Assembly: GCA_024275775.1 (NCBI GenBank)
Contig: JAJRYM010000250.1
Location: 1-12,191, forward strand
Length of the DNA stretch: 12,191 nucleotides
Source of the DNA: Nitrospirota bacterium
GTDB lineage: Bacteria; Nitrospinota_A; UBA7883; JACRGQ01
Reading direction: 5' to 3'
Under the pieces are notes generated by a model. It searched no databases. It was not told where the DNA came from and saw only the letters and a list, made by a program, of their open reading frames with translations. The first letter of the stretch is position 1. The number at the start of each line of letters is the position of its first letter. Shown piece by piece: positions 1 to 5,906 of the stretch. The translations under genes were made by a program, and so were the position numbers.

Positions 1-200
1 ATGAACATCTTGAGCGTCATCGCCCAGCTTCCGCCGACCCGCCTGCTTTTCAGCAGGCAGATGAACTTGGAATCGTCGCGCAGAAATTTTTCCTGCCAGA
101 TGTCGAGCGAGATCGGGGCGCCTTCCACTTTAAGCAGGCTGGAAGCGAAGTTTACGCGATCCAGCAGTAACGCGAGCCTGTTTGCGAAGGAATCAGTCAT
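1..200 (-). CDS. Phage terminase large subunit (Mu gp28-like), N-terminus only
   Basis: This is the first 66 residues of a packaging ATPase; the rest lies beyond the left edge. The large terminase uses ATP hydrolysis to pump DNA into the prohead and carries a C-terminal nuclease that cuts it. Visible here is the N-terminal adenine-binding region followed by a terminase-type Walker A: LDIWQEKFL at about residues 33-41, then LLKSRRVGGSW at about 49-59. The pattern DxWQ...(L/K)SRxxGxSW is characteristic of Mu-like and related terminases, where the P-loop lysine is replaced or displaced by arginine. The ATG lies inside the end of the upstream gene as ATGACTGA, an 8-bp overlap, which argues for translational coupling. 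The catalytic Walker B and nuclease motifs cannot be checked in this window. Confidence 0.85.
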   Translation of the reverse strand, partial: MTDSFANRLALLLDRVNFASSLLKVEGAPISLDIWQEKFLRDDSKFICLLKSRRVGGSWAMTLKMF

Positions 201-858
201 CGGACAACCCCTTGCCGCGCGCCGGATGTTTTTCGTTGAGTTTCTGGAGCAGTTCGATTTCCGGCTCCTCCTCCCTATCGAGCAGGCTTTTGAGCCTGCC
301 GACAAGGGCGGGTTTGCGATTGCGGAAATGAGCCGCGAGGGACGGGGTGTCCTTAAGGCCCGCTTCAACAATATCGAGCAGTTCCATCACGAACCGCGCG
401 GAAACTTTTTCGCGCGCAGAGTCCGCGACGCCGGCCCTGACGGAAGAGATGTGAAGTTTTCTGTAGTCGTTGGTGATTTTGATGATATCTTTCACGTCCA
501 GCCGAGCCACGCCGTTTTTGCGGGAAGCGTAGCGGCGAAGGCAATCGATATATACCGCATGTTCCAGCACGGCCTGCAGGGTGGAAACGTCTTCGCCTTC
601 CCTGACGCCTTCAAGGAATTCGCGGACGATATCGGCGCCGGTCTTTTTTAGAACCCGTTTCGCGTTAACGGCTTGAGGGCTGATTTCCGTTCCGCTGTGC
701 CTCATGTTTGCGATAACCTTTCGCTTAACGGATTCGCCACTCTTAATTCTCACTTGCCGCTGAATCTGGCAATCGGTTTTTTTCGCGCGGAAACCGGCGC
801 GGATAATCCCCACGGCCTTGGCAGATGGCGGAGAGGCGGCGCTGTTTTTACCCGTCAT
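193..858 (-). CDS. Mu gp27-like (DUF3486-like) phage protein, probable small-terminase role
   Basis: This predicted soluble, mostly helical protein of 221 residues has a very basic N-terminal 50 residues and a charged C-terminus. It sits immediately upstream of the large terminase, where Mu-like phages carry gp27 (DUF3486), which is thought to help DNA recognition or packaging. The central part (about residues 94-140) has the helix pattern of that family: a hydrophobic helix around QAVLEHAVYIDCL, then a run LDVKDIIKITNDYRKL. I did not recognise a clear N-terminal helix-turn-helix, which family members usually have, so the match is mainly by position and helical pattern. The ATG overlaps the preceding stop by 11 bp. 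An internal start at Met52 is possible but has no better context. It shows no signal peptide or membrane segment. Confidence 0.55.
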   Translation of the reverse strand: MTGKNSAASPPSAKAVGIIRAGFRAKKTDCQIQRQVRIKSGESVKRKVIANMRHSGTEISPQAVNAKRVLKKTGADIVREFLEGVREGEDVSTLQAVLEHAVYIDCLRRYASRKNGVARLDVKDIIKITNDYRKLHISSVRAGVADSAREKVSARFVMELLDIVEAGLKDTPSLAAHFRNRKPALVGRLKSLLDREEEPEIELLQKLNEKHPARGKGLSDD

Positions 859-1447
859 TTTCCGATACTCCCGGCTCGGCTACGCTTTTTTCCACAACGT
901 CCATGCCGGCGGCGGTTACGCGAACCATGCAAACGGGATCGCCGCCGATGCTAAAGGTTTTGAGACTTACCAGCGATTTCTGGTGGAGATACCAGATATG
1001 AAACCGTATCTCCTCCATCAGCAGGTTGGAAAAGCCGGAGTTGCGGAACTCCGCGAGTATCTCGCTATCCTCGTTGTAATAGTCCTGAAACGAATAACAG
1101 TAGGCGAGGATGCCCCTGCGGATTTCCTTTTTGTTTTCGAGGCGGGTGTAGCGCACGCTGGGCGATTCTATGCCGCGCACCTTCACGGCGCCGTCCAGCA
1201 CATCCACGCCTTTCGCCGTTATCTGTATGGCGAGGCCGGTTTTTCGCTTGCGAATCGAAACCAGTTCCTTGCGTTCCATGTATCCGCACAGATCGCGGAT
1301 ATGGACGGCGCGCAGAGCGGGGAAGCGGGCTTGCAGATTTGTAAGTATCACCGTGTCGGAAAGCGGATGAAGATAGAGGTCGCAAGCCTGCTGAAGGATA
1401 TGCCTGCGGACGACCTGTTTTTTGGAAGCGGTTAATGAATCGGTCAT
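848..1447 (-). CDS. Phage protein with two tandem winged-helix repeats (VpaChn25_0724/gp26-position family)
   Basis: This protein of 199 residues is built from two similar halves of about 80 residues, roughly 13-94 and 109-194. Both halves start with RR(H/G)IL, both have a helix ending in a KxLVS turn (ELVSIR and SLVSLK), and both finish with a beta strand followed by a (K/A)G(V/M)DV motif, then (R/P)G(I/V). This is a winged-helix layout. In Mu-like phages the gene between DUF2730 and DUF3486 is usually a single-domain protein of about 100 residues (VpaChn25_0724 family, from memory) ending in a similar GLDV...PGV pattern. The present gene therefore looks like a tandem duplication of that domain. 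Its role is unknown; DNA binding near packaging is an inference. The start overlaps the previous stop as ATGA. Halves have diverged strongly, so the duplication is old. Confidence 0.65.
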   Translation of the reverse strand: MTDSLTASKKQVVRRHILQQACDLYLHPLSDTVILTNLQARFPALRAVHIRDLCGYMERKELVSIRKRKTGLAIQITAKGVDVLDGAVKVRGIESPSVRYTRLENKKEIRRGILAYCYSFQDYYNEDSEILAEFRNSGFSNLLMEEIRFHIWYLHQKSLVSLKTFSIGGDPVCMVRVTAAGMDVVEKSVAEPGVSENDG

Positions 1448-1860
1448 TTCTTGTCCCTGCTCATTTGGTGAAGGTATTCGTAGATGGAATCGATTTTGTG
1501 GTTGATGGAAGCGGTAAAAGCGCCGAACTCCTGGCGGGTAAGATAAAGGGAGGCGCAGGTTTCGCTCTGTTTTTCCATTCCTTTTTTTTGCGCTTCCGCC
1601 TGGCGGGTAATCTTTTTATCCAGTGCGCGCACCTGCCTCGCCATGCTTACGGCGAGGTTTTTAAGGGCGGTATTGATTTCGGCCCTCTGCCTTCTTACAA
1701 GTTCCGCGATGCCGGAGGAGGTTTTCTCTACCTGCTTAAGATTCTCATCCATTTTGCGGTCGATAACCGTTATGGTTCTCTTGCCGAGATAGAAGACTAC
1801 CGACCAGCCGATGCCGAGCCCGAAGATGATGAGTTGCCCTGTAAATCTGTCCATATCCAT
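1444..1860 (-). CDS. DUF2730-like phage membrane protein with coiled coil
   Basis: From the chosen start the protein has 138 residues. One N-terminal membrane helix (about 8-26) is followed by a long, highly charged coiled coil (about 35-100), and the C-terminus has the pattern LTRQEF...I..KID.I..YL. This matches the topology and position of the small DUF2730 proteins of Mu-like phages, whose function is unknown. The frame is open 51 bp further upstream, but I chose the ATG at 1858-1860. It overlaps the previous stop as TGATG, and the longer version would add a basic, non-hydrophobic leader lying inside the preceding gene. A second ATG two codons later is an alternative. The stop overlaps the next gene as ATGA, so translation is probably coupled in both directions. 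Confidence 0.6.
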   Translation of the reverse strand: MDMDRFTGQLIIFGLGIGWSVVFYLGKRTITVIDRKMDENLKQVEKTSSGIAELVRRQRAEINTALKNLAVSMARQVRALDKKITRQAEAQKKGMEKQSETCASLYLTRQEFGAFTASINHKIDSIYEYLHQMSRDKK

Positions 1861-2267
1861 CACAGCAGAAGAAGGAGAATCACTGCGCCGCTCGCGGCTG
1901 ATACAGCCCACAATTTGAATTTTTGGCCCGCCATGCGGCGGCGCAGTGACCGGTTTTCCTTTTCTTTTCCATCGACGGCTTTTCTGGAAAGCAGGAGTGT
2001 TGAACGGCAGTCGCCGATATTTTTTTCAAGCTCCTTTATCATTTGGCGGGAGGCGGTAGATTTTTTCTTTAAAAGGTTCACGTACCGCTTCAGGTGGCCG
2101 GTAATTCGGCCGCATATCGAAAGCTCCCGTTTAAGCATTCTGTTTATCTCGCGCAAGAGTTCTTCCACCTGGCGATGGGCGGAGTTTTGCCCGGACGGGG
2201 TTTCGGCACCCCATGAGAAAGAAGGTGAAAATGAAAGAATGCAGACGGCCAAAAGAAGATTACGCAT
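1860..2267 (-). CDS. Exported coiled-coil protein with C-terminal membrane anchor (phage lysis region)
   Basis: This is a 135-residue protein of no family I recognise. It has an N-terminal signal peptide (about 1-20, ending SFSWGA), a basic helical or coiled-coil middle (about 33-112) with cysteines at about 52 and 77, and a C-terminal hydrophobic segment (about 116-135) ending in a run of leucines. The start is set at the ATG at 2265-2267: it has a good ribosome binding site (GGGAG, about 8 bases upstream), the signal peptide begins there, and it overlaps the previous stop as ATGCGTAA. The open frame extends 30 bp upstream, but that start would bury the signal peptide. Position next to holin, transglycosylase and an i-spanin-like gene suggests a lysis or envelope role. 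The exported-then-anchored topology recalls unimolecular spanins, but no proper lipobox is present. Confidence 0.5.
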   Translation of the reverse strand: MRNLLLAVCILSFSPSFSWGAETPSGQNSAHRQVEELLREINRMLKRELSICGRITGHLKRYVNLLKKKSTASRQMIKELEKNIGDCRSTLLLSRKAVDGKEKENRSLRRRMAGQKFKLWAVSAASGAVILLLLL

Positions 2268-2601
2268 CTTTATTCTCCCGAAGGTCGAGCAGTTCAAGCC
2301 TGCGTTCCAGTTTTTTTCTGCTAACGGAAACGGTTTTGGCTTTCGCTTCCAGCCGGGCGATTTCCCGAACGATGGCGGACTCCTTCTTCACCCATGTTTT
2401 CTCCAGCCGCTCGAACCGTTTGCGGTGTTTGGCGGTTTCCGCCAGCTTCTTTTCCGTGTTCACAATCTGCTTTCGGTAAACTTTCACTGCGGTTGCGCCT
2501 GGAACCAGCGGAGTTTCCGGCTGGACAAGGAAAAGCGCGGTGACGGCGCCCGCCGAGAACAGCGCGAGCAAAACCGGCAGGTTCGACAGACGCAGATTCA
2601 T
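2260..2601 (-). CDS. i-spanin (Rz-like) candidate: N-terminal membrane helix plus periplasmic coiled coil
   Basis: This 113-residue protein has a single N-terminal membrane helix (about residues 8-26), a short proline-rich linker, then a continuous charged coiled coil (about 38-110) with many Lys, Glu and Arg. This is the architecture of inner-membrane spanin subunits (Rz-like), which link the inner and outer membranes in the last step of lysis of Gram-negative hosts. It directly follows the lytic transglycosylase, the usual place for Rz. The start at 2599-2601 is preferred over one 30 bp upstream because it has a strong ribosome binding site (GGTGGG) and overlaps the transglycosylase stop as ATGA. 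I inspected the two other frames across the first third of the gene and found no nested Rz1-like lipoprotein. The call rests on topology and context only. Confidence 0.5.
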   Translation of the reverse strand: MNLRLSNLPVLLALFSAGAVTALFLVQPETPLVPGATAVKVYRKQIVNTEKKLAETAKHRKRFERLEKTWVKKESAIVREIARLEAKAKTVSVSRKKLERRLELLDLRENKDA

Positions 2602-3176
2602 CCGTCCCACCTTTCGTAGAGCGGTTGCCATTTATGAAGGATGACGCGGGGATAGCGGGTATTTTCCACGCAGTTGGGGCGGCTCCTGAAACGGAGACAG
2701 CAGAGAAAGCCGGGTTTCCCGCAGGAGGCCAGCTCCCTGTAAATCCAGCCCAAGCCGCCGTTATAGGCTCTTAAGGTGAGCGGCCATAACATTGCGGAGC
2801 CGACAGGCTGTTTTGTAATCCTGCGGTAAAGCCACGCATCGTACCTGACCATAGCTTTAATCGACCATTTCCAGTCGAGCCTGATATCAGCCGCGCTGAC
2901 CGCAGAGGGGCGGGCGAGGCTGGAGAATTTTGTAGAAATCCATTCGGCGGTATCGGGGGTGAACTGCGCCAGCCCGGCGGCGAACGGGGAGCGCGCCCTT
3001 GGATCCCAGCCGGATTCCTGCCTTAACTGGGCGGCGAAAACCGAAACTTTCTGATCCATCCCCCATGTGAAGCGAACCTGCCGGATAAGAAATCGTTTAT
3101 ACAGAGTTTCAATCCGCCCCGCCTCAGGAACGAGGTGAGATGTGAAAAGAAGCGCCAGCATGATGATGTGCGTCAT
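2598..3176 (-). CDS. Phage lytic transglycosylase (SLT domain endolysin)
   Basis: This 192-residue enzyme should cleave the MurNAc-GlcNAc bond of peptidoglycan during lysis. It opens with a hydrophobic stretch (about residues 3-16) that may act as a signal or signal-anchor sequence. The SLT core is clear: LRQESGWDP with the likely catalytic Glu54, then GLAQFTP at about 68-74, and a downstream RAYNGG motif. The C-terminal tail has a cysteine-rich stretch (ASCG, LCC, PNC) and a YPRVI motif that I associate with Mu-like phage transglycosylases. The open frame extends much further upstream, but that part lies entirely inside the holin gene. The ATG at 3174-3176 overlaps the holin stop as ATGA and follows a GGCGGG ribosome binding site. 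Holin pores or Sec export could deliver it to the wall. Confidence 0.85.
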   Translation of the reverse strand: MTHIIMLALLFTSHLVPEAGRIETLYKRFLIRQVRFTWGMDQKVSVFAAQLRQESGWDPRARSPFAAGLAQFTPDTAEWISTKFSSLARPSAVSAADIRLDWKWSIKAMVRYDAWLYRRITKQPVGSAMLWPLTLRAYNGGLGWIYRELASCGKPGFLCCLRFRSRPNCVENTRYPRVILHKWQPLYERWDG

Positions 3177-3550
3177 AACCCGCCCGCCACGGCAAAAACG
3201 ACGGCAAGCGCCATGGATGCGATAAGAACGGACTGCGCCATTACGATAATCGCAAGCGGAACGCTGTCGGCTTTGTCTTTCGCGTCGATAACGCTTTGGT
3301 AGGATTTTTTCAGGTCGATGTACGGGAACATCGATTTGCGGACATAGTGGAAAACCAGAAGCCCGGCGCCGACCACGGCGATTTTCCATAGAATGAGCCT
3401 GAAATCCTGCCTTGAACCGAAAAACAGAAACGGCACGAAGCAGAGCAGATAGGAGGGGAAAAGCCTTTTGAGGTTAGCGCAAGCTTTTCGAACCAGTAAT
3501 CCCACATGGATTTTTTGTTTTGTTCGTTCGTCATTCCGTTGCGTATTCAT
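3173..3550 (-). CDS. Phage holin-like protein (BcepMu-type, putative holin family)
   Basis: This 125-residue protein has three hydrophobic segments (about 31-44, 51-70 and 98-122). The central one is followed by MFPYIDL. The combination LxLWK...(F/Y)...R.(L/M)FPY followed by a C-terminal hydrophobic helix is what I recall from putative holins of BcepMu-like phages. Such holins form the inner-membrane lesion that triggers lysis. It is the first gene of the minus-strand operon and overlaps the transglycosylase gene as ATGA, a standard holin-endolysin arrangement. The N-terminus is uncertain: the assigned ATG at 3548-3550 has no evident ribosome binding site, and a different frame starting at 3534 gives a protein-like N-terminus (MTNEQNKKSMWDYWFEKL), so a frameshift or internal start is possible. 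I see no convincing promoter upstream. Confidence 0.6.
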   Translation of the reverse strand: MNTQRNDERTKQKIHVGLLVRKACANLKRLFPSYLLCFVPFLFFGSRQDFRLILWKIAVVGAGLLVFHYVRKSMFPYIDLKKSYQSVIDAKDKADSVPLAIIVMAQSVLIASMALAVVFAVAGGL

Positions 3551-3765
3551 GACACGAAAATTAACCGAAACTTTGGAAAAGTGAAATAGCCGGTGAAGGA
3601 TTTGGGCGAAACGGGAGCAGACCGTCTAATGCCTGCCGACAGGGAAATGACGGATATGGAAGAAACGAGGAAGGTTTTCGAAGCCGCAGAGCATTCTCAT
3701 TGCAGGGGCGCCCCCTCGCTACGTTTGACAGCCGTTTTAAACTCTCCTAGATTAACCGGCAAGTT
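3551..3765. other. Intergenic region between phage block and tRNA-Leu
   Basis: This 215-bp divergent intergenic stretch holds no gene I can support. An open frame from 3593 on the plus strand runs through the tRNA and is not credible. It contains the tRNA promoter near its right end and a perfect 10-bp palindrome, GGGGCGCCCC (3705-3714), ten bases before the promoter's -35 box. The octamer ATTAACCG occurs near both ends (3560 and 3751), which may be chance. No phage promoter, integrase-type core or tRNA fragment was seen. The boundary between phage and host DNA must lie here if the block is an insertion. Confidence 0.6.
3725..3753 (+). promoter_or_regulatory. Sigma70-type promoter of tRNA-Leu
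   Basis: A perfect -35 TTGACA (3725-3730) is followed after 17 bp by TAGATT (3748-3753, four of six matches to the -10 consensus). The expected transcription start falls at about 3760, a few bases before the mature tRNA 5' end at 3766. That fit makes it likely the tRNA promoter, and it may also read into tig, because no terminator is seen after the tRNA. Confidence 0.6.
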
Positions 3766-3851
3766 GCGAAAGTGGCGGAACTGGTAGACGCGCTGGATTT
3801 AGGATCCAGTGGGCATCCCCCGTGGGGGTTCGACTCCCCCCTTTCGCACCA
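3766..3851 (+). tRNA. tRNA-Leu (anticodon UAG)
   Basis: A complete class II tRNA cloverleaf of 86 bases can be folded by eye. The acceptor stem pairs GCGAAAG with CTTTCGC. The anticodon stem CTGGA/TCCAG (3793-3797 and 3805-3809) encloses the loop TTTAGGA, with anticodon TAG at 3800-3802, which reads CUN leucine codons. A long variable arm follows, as expected for leucine, and the T arm is GGGGG-TTCGACT-CCCCC. The 3' CCA is encoded (3849-3851). It lies directly upstream of tig, a common arrangement in Desulfobacterota-like genomes, and only 215 bp from the phage block. Confidence 0.97.
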
Positions 3852-3870
3852 TTTATACATACTCAAAAAC

Positions 3871-3899
3871 TTGACTTATGGCTATTCGGCCGTGAAAAT
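3871..3899 (+). promoter_or_regulatory. tig: Candidate promoter for tig-clpP-clpX-lon
   Basis: TTGACT (3871-3876, five of six to consensus) is followed after 17 bp by GAAAAT (3894-3899, four of six). It lies between the tRNA and the tig ribosome binding site, giving a leader of about 35-40 bases. No CIRCE element or obvious heat-shock sigma promoter is seen, although these genes are often heat-inducible. Read-through from the tRNA promoter is an alternative source of transcription. Confidence 0.4.
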
Positions 3900-3943
3900 T
3901 ACGAGGTTGTTTATAAATTTGAAAAAAGAAAGGAATTTTGCCG

Positions 3944-5287
3944 GTGACGATAGACCAGCTTAAAGTCGAAGCAGACGATGTTCAGCCCTGTGTGAAGAAA
4001 CTTTCGGTTGAGATACCTCAATCGGTTCTTTCCGAAGAGTACGACAAGGCTTTTGAAAAAATAAGAAAGGGCGCCTCCGTGCACGGTTTCCGCAAAGGGA
4101 AAGTGCCGAAGGAGATTTTAAAGAAGCTCTACGCCGATTCCGTTTTGTGGGAAGTTGGGCAAAAGCTGATAGGCGGCGGGTTCGAGCAGGCTGTCAAAGA
4201 TAACAATCTTCGGCCTTACGGCGATCCGTCGATAGAAAACGTAAACCTGAAGCCGGGCGAGCCGGTGTCGTTTACGGCGACGATCGAGCTTTTTCCAGAT
4301 GTTACGTTGCCCGATATCGGCGCATGGGAGTTCGAGCGGAAGGTGGAAGCGGTTGACGACGAGGCCGTAGATGCGCCGAGCAAGGCTTTTCTTGAAGAGC
4401 ATGCCGAGCTTGTTCCGGTGGACGGCAGGCCTGCGCAGGAAGGGGATTACGTAACCCTTAATATGCGGGGAACCGTTGACGGCGCGGAAGCGGAGCAGTT
4501 AACCGGCAAGAATCGGGATGTGATAGTTACATGCAACAAGGACAATGTTCTCGCAGGTTTTCACGAAGAGATTGTGGGGATGGCAAATGGCGAGCAGAAG
4601 AAATTCAAGACAACGCTCAGCAAAAATTTCCCCGCGCCGGAGCTGGCTGAAAAGGAAGTCGAATTCGATGTGGAAATAACAGCGATAAGGGAAAAGCAGG
4701 TTCCGGAGCTAAACGACGATTTTCTGAAGGCGAACACCGAATATAAAAGCGTTGAGGAGATGCGGACGAAGGTCAGAAAAAATCTCGAGGAAAACGCTTC
4801 CTACCTGGCCGACGAAGCGGTGAGAAGGCAGATAATCGACCGGCTTATAAAAGAGGCCGATTTCGCGCTTCCGCCGAAGATGATAGAGGAATACGCCAAG
4901 ATGCACGAGTCGCGGGTTAAATCGAGGGCCGGGCAGAGCGGGGTTGAGCTGGAGAAAACTCCCGATTTCGATCAGGAAAAATTCAGTGAGAGCTGTCGTG
5001 AAATCGGCGAGAAGGAAGCGCGCGAGGAGATTATTATCGGCGAGATAGCCGAAAAAGAGAAAATCATCCCGGAGAAAAAGGAAGTCGAAAAAATATACAG
5101 CGAATATATGCGCATCCTTGAAAACAGAAACATCGAACCGGATGAGATGCGCAAACGGGCTTATACGCTTTCCGTCAACGAGGTTATGAGACAGGCGGTT
5201 TTCAAATTTCTGATGTCGCAGGCGCAGATAAAGGATACAATTTCGGAAAGGAGAAAAAGTAATGCCCCTGATACCGATAGTAGTTGA
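3944..5287 (+). CDS. tig: Trigger factor, ribosome-associated chaperone
   Basis: Trigger factor docks beside the ribosomal exit tunnel and shields nascent chains. The protein has about 447 residues, normal for the family. The N-terminal ribosome-binding domain carries the signature GFRKGKVP at about residues 48-55. An FKBP-type prolyl isomerase domain follows (about 150-245), then the helical SurA-like C-terminal chaperone arms (about 250-430). Several aromatic positions of the FKBP pocket seem to be lost (for example the usual DFTG reads NMRG), so isomerase activity may be weak; this comes from memory of the consensus. The start is GTG 3944-3946, nine bases after AAGGA; a TTG at 3938 is in frame but only three bases from it. 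The 3' end overlaps clpP by 26 bp, so translation is probably coupled. Confidence 0.95.
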   Translation: MTIDQLKVEADDVQPCVKKLSVEIPQSVLSEEYDKAFEKIRKGASVHGFRKGKVPKEILKKLYADSVLWEVGQKLIGGGFEQAVKDNNLRPYGDPSIENVNLKPGEPVSFTATIELFPDVTLPDIGAWEFERKVEAVDDEAVDAPSKAFLEEHAELVPVDGRPAQEGDYVTLNMRGTVDGAEAEQLTGKNRDVIVTCNKDNVLAGFHEEIVGMANGEQKKFKTTLSKNFPAPELAEKEVEFDVEITAIREKQVPELNDDFLKANTEYKSVEEMRTKVRKNLEENASYLADEAVRRQIIDRLIKEADFALPPKMIEEYAKMHESRVKSRAGQSGVELEKTPDFDQEKFSESCREIGEKEAREEIIIGEIAEKEKIIPEKKEVEKIYSEYMRILENRNIEPDEMRKRAYTLSVNEVMRQAVFKFLMSQAQIKDTISERRKSNAPDTDSS

Positions 5288-5891
5288 ACAGACAGCGAGA
5301 GGCGAAAGATCGTACGATATCTATTCCCGCCTTCTCAAGGACAGGATAATATTTCTCGGCACGCCGATAGACGACCATGTATCCAACCTTATTATCGCTC
5401 AGCTTCTTTTCCTTGAAGCGGACGACCCCGACCAGGATATTTATATCTACGTGAATACGCCGGGAGGCGTTGTTACGGCGGGGCTTGCGATATACGACAC
5501 GATGCAGTTCGTCCGGCCGGATATTCAGACAATCTGCATCGGGCAGGCGGCGAGCATGGGTTCGCTTCTGCTTGCGGCGGGAGCCAAGGGCAAGCGGTTC
5601 GCACTGCCTCACGCGCGCATCATGCTCCACCAGCCGCTCGGCGGGTTTCAGGGGCAGGCGTCCGACATTGAACTTCAGGCTAAGGAGATAAAGAGACTGC
5701 GGCACGCCCTTGAATCTATTTACGCCAAGCACACAGGCCACTCGCAGGAAAAAATCAAGAAAGATTCCGACCGTGATTTTTTCATGTCGGCGGAAGAATC
5801 CAAAGAGTACGGGCTGATTGATGAGATAATCGAATCGCGGGCGCTCACTAAGAAGAAGGCTGAAGCGAAGGAATTAAAAACGGAAGAATAA
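5262..5891 (+). CDS. clpP: ATP-dependent Clp protease proteolytic subunit
   Basis: ClpP forms the double-heptameric serine protease barrel that degrades proteins fed by ClpX or ClpA. The protein has 209 residues and all family landmarks. The catalytic serine is Ser98 in GQAASMG, the histidine is His123 in MLHQP, and the aspartate is Asp172 in SDRDFFMS. The oxyanion loop reads NTPGG (65-69). The N-terminal segment (MPLIPIVVEQT...GERSYDIYSRLL) is the usual short propeptide plus axial loop. The start lies inside the 3' end of tig and has a strong ribosome binding site (AAAGGAG, eight bases upstream). clpX follows 15 bp downstream, so protease and unfoldase are made together. The C-terminal Lys/Glu-rich tail is slightly long but unremarkable. 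Confidence 0.98.
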   Translation: MPLIPIVVEQTARGERSYDIYSRLLKDRIIFLGTPIDDHVSNLIIAQLLFLEADDPDQDIYIYVNTPGGVVTAGLAIYDTMQFVRPDIQTICIGQAASMGSLLLAAGAKGKRFALPHARIMLHQPLGGFQGQASDIELQAKEIKRLRHALESIYAKHTGHSQEKIKKDSDRDFFMSAEESKEYGLIDEIIESRALTKKKAEAKELKTEE

Positions 5892-5906
5892 CTTTAGAGG
5901 TGGGAA

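Larger units (their letters stand above)
1..3550 (-). mobile_element. Mu-like phage late-gene block (lysis to packaging), partial
   Basis: Eight consecutive minus-strand genes follow the Mu-like late order: holin, transglycosylase, spanin-like and small membrane proteins, DUF2730-like, winged-helix gp26-position protein, gp27/DUF3486-like, large terminase. Every junction overlaps by 1-11 bp, which is typical of a phage operon. The block continues off the left edge, where portal, head and tail genes would be expected. On the right it ends at the holin start, and no repressor, transposase, MuB-like or Mor gene lies between it and the host tRNA-Leu. I see no convincing phage end or attachment site. 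Base composition does not obviously differ from the host genes, so recent arrival is not indicated. The family assignment rests on gene order and domain recognition from memory, not on a search. It could be a decayed prophage, a gene-transfer-agent or tailocin-like cluster, a satellite, or an assembly junction. Confidence 0.75.

Noticed and set aside
1..651. Plus-strand open frame of 216 codons at the left edge
   Set aside because: It is opposite the terminase and gp27-like genes; no domain is recognisable.
1435..2619. Open frame of 394 codons on the plus strand
   Set aside because: It lies opposite four minus-strand genes that have overlapping starts and stops, membrane helices and ribosome binding sites. 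Its own translation is low-complexity and matches nothing recognisable.
3551..3620. Possible MuA-type end-binding sites (GTTTC and CGAAAA words)
   Set aside because: The words are present but not in the order and spacing of the Mu consensus, and a Mu end is not expected beside a holin gene.
3560..3758. Repeated octamer ATTAACCG flanking the intergenic region, considered as a target duplication
   Set aside because: Eight bases in about 200 bp of AT-rich intergenic DNA is weak evidence; no matching element ends accompany it.
3593..3787. Small plus-strand ORF before the tRNA
   Set aside because: It reads into the tRNA gene and through its promoter, and has no recognisable protein features.
3766..3851. 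tRNA-Leu as a phage attachment site
   Set aside because: Integrases usually use the tRNA 3' half and leave the element downstream. Here the phage block is on the 5' side, and no second copy of the tRNA 3' end is seen in the window.
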